In this document: positions 62,050 to 64,000 of the stretch, piece after piece
Numbering within the stretch: position 1 is the first letter of the stretch
Layout: every line of letters starts with the position of its first letter
DNA from: UBA6522 sp965221035
Lineage (GTDB): Bacteria; Pseudomonadota; Gammaproteobacteria; Steroidobacterales; Rariloculaceae
NCBI GenBank assembly: GCA_965221035.1
Contig: OZ244860.1
Span: forward strand, 3,038,001 to 3,102,000
Length of the DNA stretch: 64,000 bases
Direction: 5' to 3'
Made by a program: the position numbers and the translations under genes
The notes under the pieces: model-generated
The model's database searches: none
Told to the model about the DNA's origin: nothing
Seen by the model: only the letters and a program-made list of their open reading frames with translations

Positions 62050-63563
62050 GCGAATTACTGGCAAACCTTGCCTTGGGACTCGGCGTGGCCTTGACGCCTG
62101 GCAACCTGAGTTTCCTGGTGCTGGGCGTATTCGTCGGCATGCTCGTGGGTCTTTTGCCCGGGTTCGGACCGGCTGCGGGCATCGCCATTTTGATTCCCAT
62201 GACGTTCGGACTCGAGCCGACCACGGCAATCATCCTGCTCGCCGGAATCTACTATGGAGCGATGTATGGTGGCACCATAACGTCGATTCTCATCAACACG
62301 CCGGGTGAGTCGGCGACCGTGGCGTCGACGCTGGATGGTTATCCCATGGCACGAGCAGGACGCGCAGGCCCGGCTCTGGTGATGCAGGCGGTCGCCTCCT
62401 TTGTTGGCGGCACGATCGGCGTCATCCTGATCTGTTCGTTTACCCCGACTCTTTCGAAATTCGCGGCGTCATTCGGGCCATCCGAATATTTTCTCATCGT
62501 GTTTCTTGGCTTGTTGTTGCTGGCGACGCTGATGGGCGACAACCTCCTGAAGGGGGTGATCTCCGCGTTGTTCGGATTCGCAATTTCCACAGTGGGTGTT
62601 GACGTTGTCAGTGGCGCACAACGGTTCACCTTCGGCTCACCTGAACTGATTGGCGGGATCTATTTTGTGCCGGTCGCCATCGGGCTGTTCGGTATCGGCG
62701 AGCTTCTCAACTGCATCCATTCGGGCGAACACCGTAAACCGGCGAAACGACTGGACGTCAGGTTTCTTTCCAACGACTTCTGGCCGGCCAGGCGGGATTA
62801 CGTCATTTCCCGGCTTACCTTCTTGCGCGGTTCCCTGATCGGCTTTGTCGCGGGGATCCTGCCCGGCTCCGGTGCGACCATCGGATCAATACTCGCCTAC
62901 TCGATCGAGAAGAAGGTCGCCACAGATCCCGAGCATTTTGGCCGCGGTGACATGCGCGGACTGGTCGCGCCGGAGACCGCGAACAATGCGGCATCCGCCG
63001 GCGCGATGGTTCCACTCATTGCGCTCGGCATTCCCGGCTCCGGTGCCACCGCGGTACTGCTCGGGGCTCTGTTGATGTGGGGCCTCCAACCGGGACCGAT
63101 GCTCATTGTCGAAGGAAGGGAGTTTGTCTGGGGGCTGATCGCAAGCATGTACCTGGGCAACATGATGCTGGTACTGATGAGCGTGATGGCCATCCCGCTG
63201 TTCGTGAAAGTCCTGGATGTCCCCTATCGACTGGTGGTTCCCGCGATCGTGACGCTGTGCATAGTCGGTACCTTCGCGCTGAACTCCAGCATGATCGAGA
63301 CGTGGCTCCTCATCGTGACTGGGCTTGTGGGATTCGGCATGAAGCGCTTCGGTTACTCGCCTGCCGCGACGGTTCTTGCGGTTGTGCTGGGAGGAATGGC
63401 GGAGAATGCGTTTCTTCAATCGCTGCTGATCGGAGACGGAAGTCCGCGCATCTTTCTGGAACGGCCCATCTCGCTGGTATTGACAATCGTCACCCTGTCC
63501 ATTTTCGCTGCGGCGGCAGTGGCTCGATTCACCGCGTTGAGACAGGGCAGGCAGAAATCCTAG
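62046..63563 (+). CDS. tctA: Tripartite tricarboxylate transporter large permease
   Basis: 505 residues with about 11-12 membrane segments. Conserved TctA blocks: VGMLVGLLPGFGPAAGIAILIPMTFG, YYGAMYGGTITSILINTPGESATVAS, GSLIGFVAGILPGSGATIGSILAYSIEKK and APETANNAASAGAMVPLIALGIPGSGATAVLLGAL. The ATG overlaps the tctB stop by four bases. Its stop overlaps the stop of the convergent regulator gene. Confidence 0.93.
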   Translation: MSELLANLALGLGVALTPGNLSFLVLGVFVGMLVGLLPGFGPAAGIAILIPMTFGLEPTTAIILLAGIYYGAMYGGTITSILINTPGESATVASTLDGYPMARAGRAGPALVMQAVASFVGGTIGVILICSFTPTLSKFAASFGPSEYFLIVFLGLLLLATLMGDNLLKGVISALFGFAISTVGVDVVSGAQRFTFGSPELIGGIYFVPVAIGLFGIGELLNCIHSGEHRKPAKRLDVRFLSNDFWPARRDYVISRLTFLRGSLIGFVAGILPGSGATIGSILAYSIEKKVATDPEHFGRGDMRGLVAPETANNAASAGAMVPLIALGIPGSGATAVLLGALLMWGLQPGPMLIVEGREFVWGLIASMYLGNMMLVLMSVMAIPLFVKVLDVPYRLVVPAIVTLCIVGTFALNSSMIETWLLIVTGLVGFGMKRFGYSPAATVLAVVLGGMAENAFLQSLLIGDGSPRIFLERPISLVLTIVTLSIFAAAAVARFTALRQGRQKS

Positions 63564-64000
63564 ATGTCGACAGTCGCGGGACGAGGCGCCGGAGTTTTCC
63601 TCGCGAGCGCACCGGACAAGTGTCGCTTCAATCTGTAGGACGCCTCGATCAGTTCGCCTGATGCGAGTAGGTCGATAATCTCGATATGCTGCTGGCACTG
63701 AGAATACAACCTTTCGTAGTCCAGTTTTGCGCGGTACTCGAGAAGGCGGCGCGTGCGATTCGCCTGAACCAGGGCCATATGATAGAAGGGGTTGCCGGAC
63801 AACTGAATGAGGCTCTCGTGAAAGTCGGAGCCAACGTCGAGAAGGCGTTCGACGGGCAGTGTTTCGATGTCAGTATCAAGCAGCCGCTGCTGCGCATCAC
63901 GCAGCCTGGTCAGTTTCTCTTGATTGGCGGTGAACGTCGGTTCAAGAATGGCCGCCGGCTCGATCGTCATGCGAAACCGGTAGATTTGCTCAAACGCTTC
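63560..64000 (-). CDS. FCD-domain transcriptional regulator, GntR family (5' end outside window)
   Basis: About 146 C-terminal residues are present and the frame is open to the window edge (EAFEQIYRFRMTIEPAAILEP...). The helical ligand-binding FCD domain is indicated by FHESLIQLSGNPFYHMAL and the later His in HIEIIDLLASGELIEASYRLKRHLSGAL. The DNA-binding winged helix lies outside the window. It probably regulates the sugar-acid and tct operons by responding to a pathway intermediate. Convergent with tctA, with a 4-bp overlap. Confidence 0.8.
   Translation of the reverse strand, partial: EAFEQIYRFRMTIEPAAILEPTFTANQEKLTRLRDAQQRLLDTDIETLPVERLLDVGSDFHESLIQLSGNPFYHMALVQANRTRRLLEYRAKLDYERLYSQCQQHIEIIDLLASGELIEASYRLKRHLSGALARKTPAPRPATVDI

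Overview
This is a GC-rich bacterial window. The housekeeping genes at both ends (Bcr/CflA drug exporter, AlgH-family protein, agmatine/N-carbamoylputrescine polyamine operon, CzcCBA metal efflux, TctCBA tricarboxylate-type transporter) fit a proteobacterium, most likely a gammaproteobacterium. I cannot name the species from the sequence. No rRNA, tRNA or replication origin was recognised.

Layout. 1-8497 is conserved chromosome: an MFS exporter (5' end cut by the window), an M28 lipoprotein peptidase, a convergent AlgH-like gene, then a tight operon aguA - deoxyhypusine-synthase-like - speA - aguB that turns arginine through agmatine and N-carbamoylputrescine into putrescine, and probably makes a further polyamine. 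8596-48262 is an accessory, defence-rich island: a DUF222/HNH gene, an AbiEi/AbiEii toxin-antitoxin pair with an inverted-repeat operator, a broken third cas3 gene fused to copies of neighbouring genes, a complete type I-G (formerly I-U) CRISPR effector operon (csb1-csb2-cas3-cas8), two DUF4143 ATPases, an AAA/PD-(D/E)XK ATPase, a vapBC pair with a frameshifted toxin, a 1872-residue tandem UvrA, and then the adaptation genes cas4-cas1 (fused) and cas2. These are followed by one long CRISPR array (57 repeats, 31397-37093) and a second, divergent type I-G effector operon in which Cas3 and the Cas8-like subunit are one polypeptide. An OLD-family nuclease, a decayed DUF2493 gene and a decayed integrase close the island. 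48310-64000 is again metabolic chromosome: CzcA/CzcB/CzcC, a cytochrome P450, a frameshifted PhoD-like phosphatase, and a catabolic cluster for four-carbon sugar acids (OtnC, OtnK, a racemase-like protein, an isopropylmalate/tartrate-type dehydrogenase) divergent from tctCBA, ending in a partial FCD-domain regulator.

The central result is the CRISPR region. One adaptation module and one array sit between two distinct type I-G effector operons, and a third cas3 is present as a fragment. An IS3-like element (31666-33261) has landed inside the fourth spacer: removing it and one copy of an 8-bp direct repeat restores a perfect 36-bp spacer. It splits the array into 3 leader-proximal and 52 downstream spacers. 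A 61-codon gene with a strong ribosome binding site sits at the head of the first effector operon directly behind a good promoter; it is the best candidate for something undescribed. The tandem UvrA lies 41 bp upstream of cas4-cas1 in the same direction and may be co-transcribed with it.
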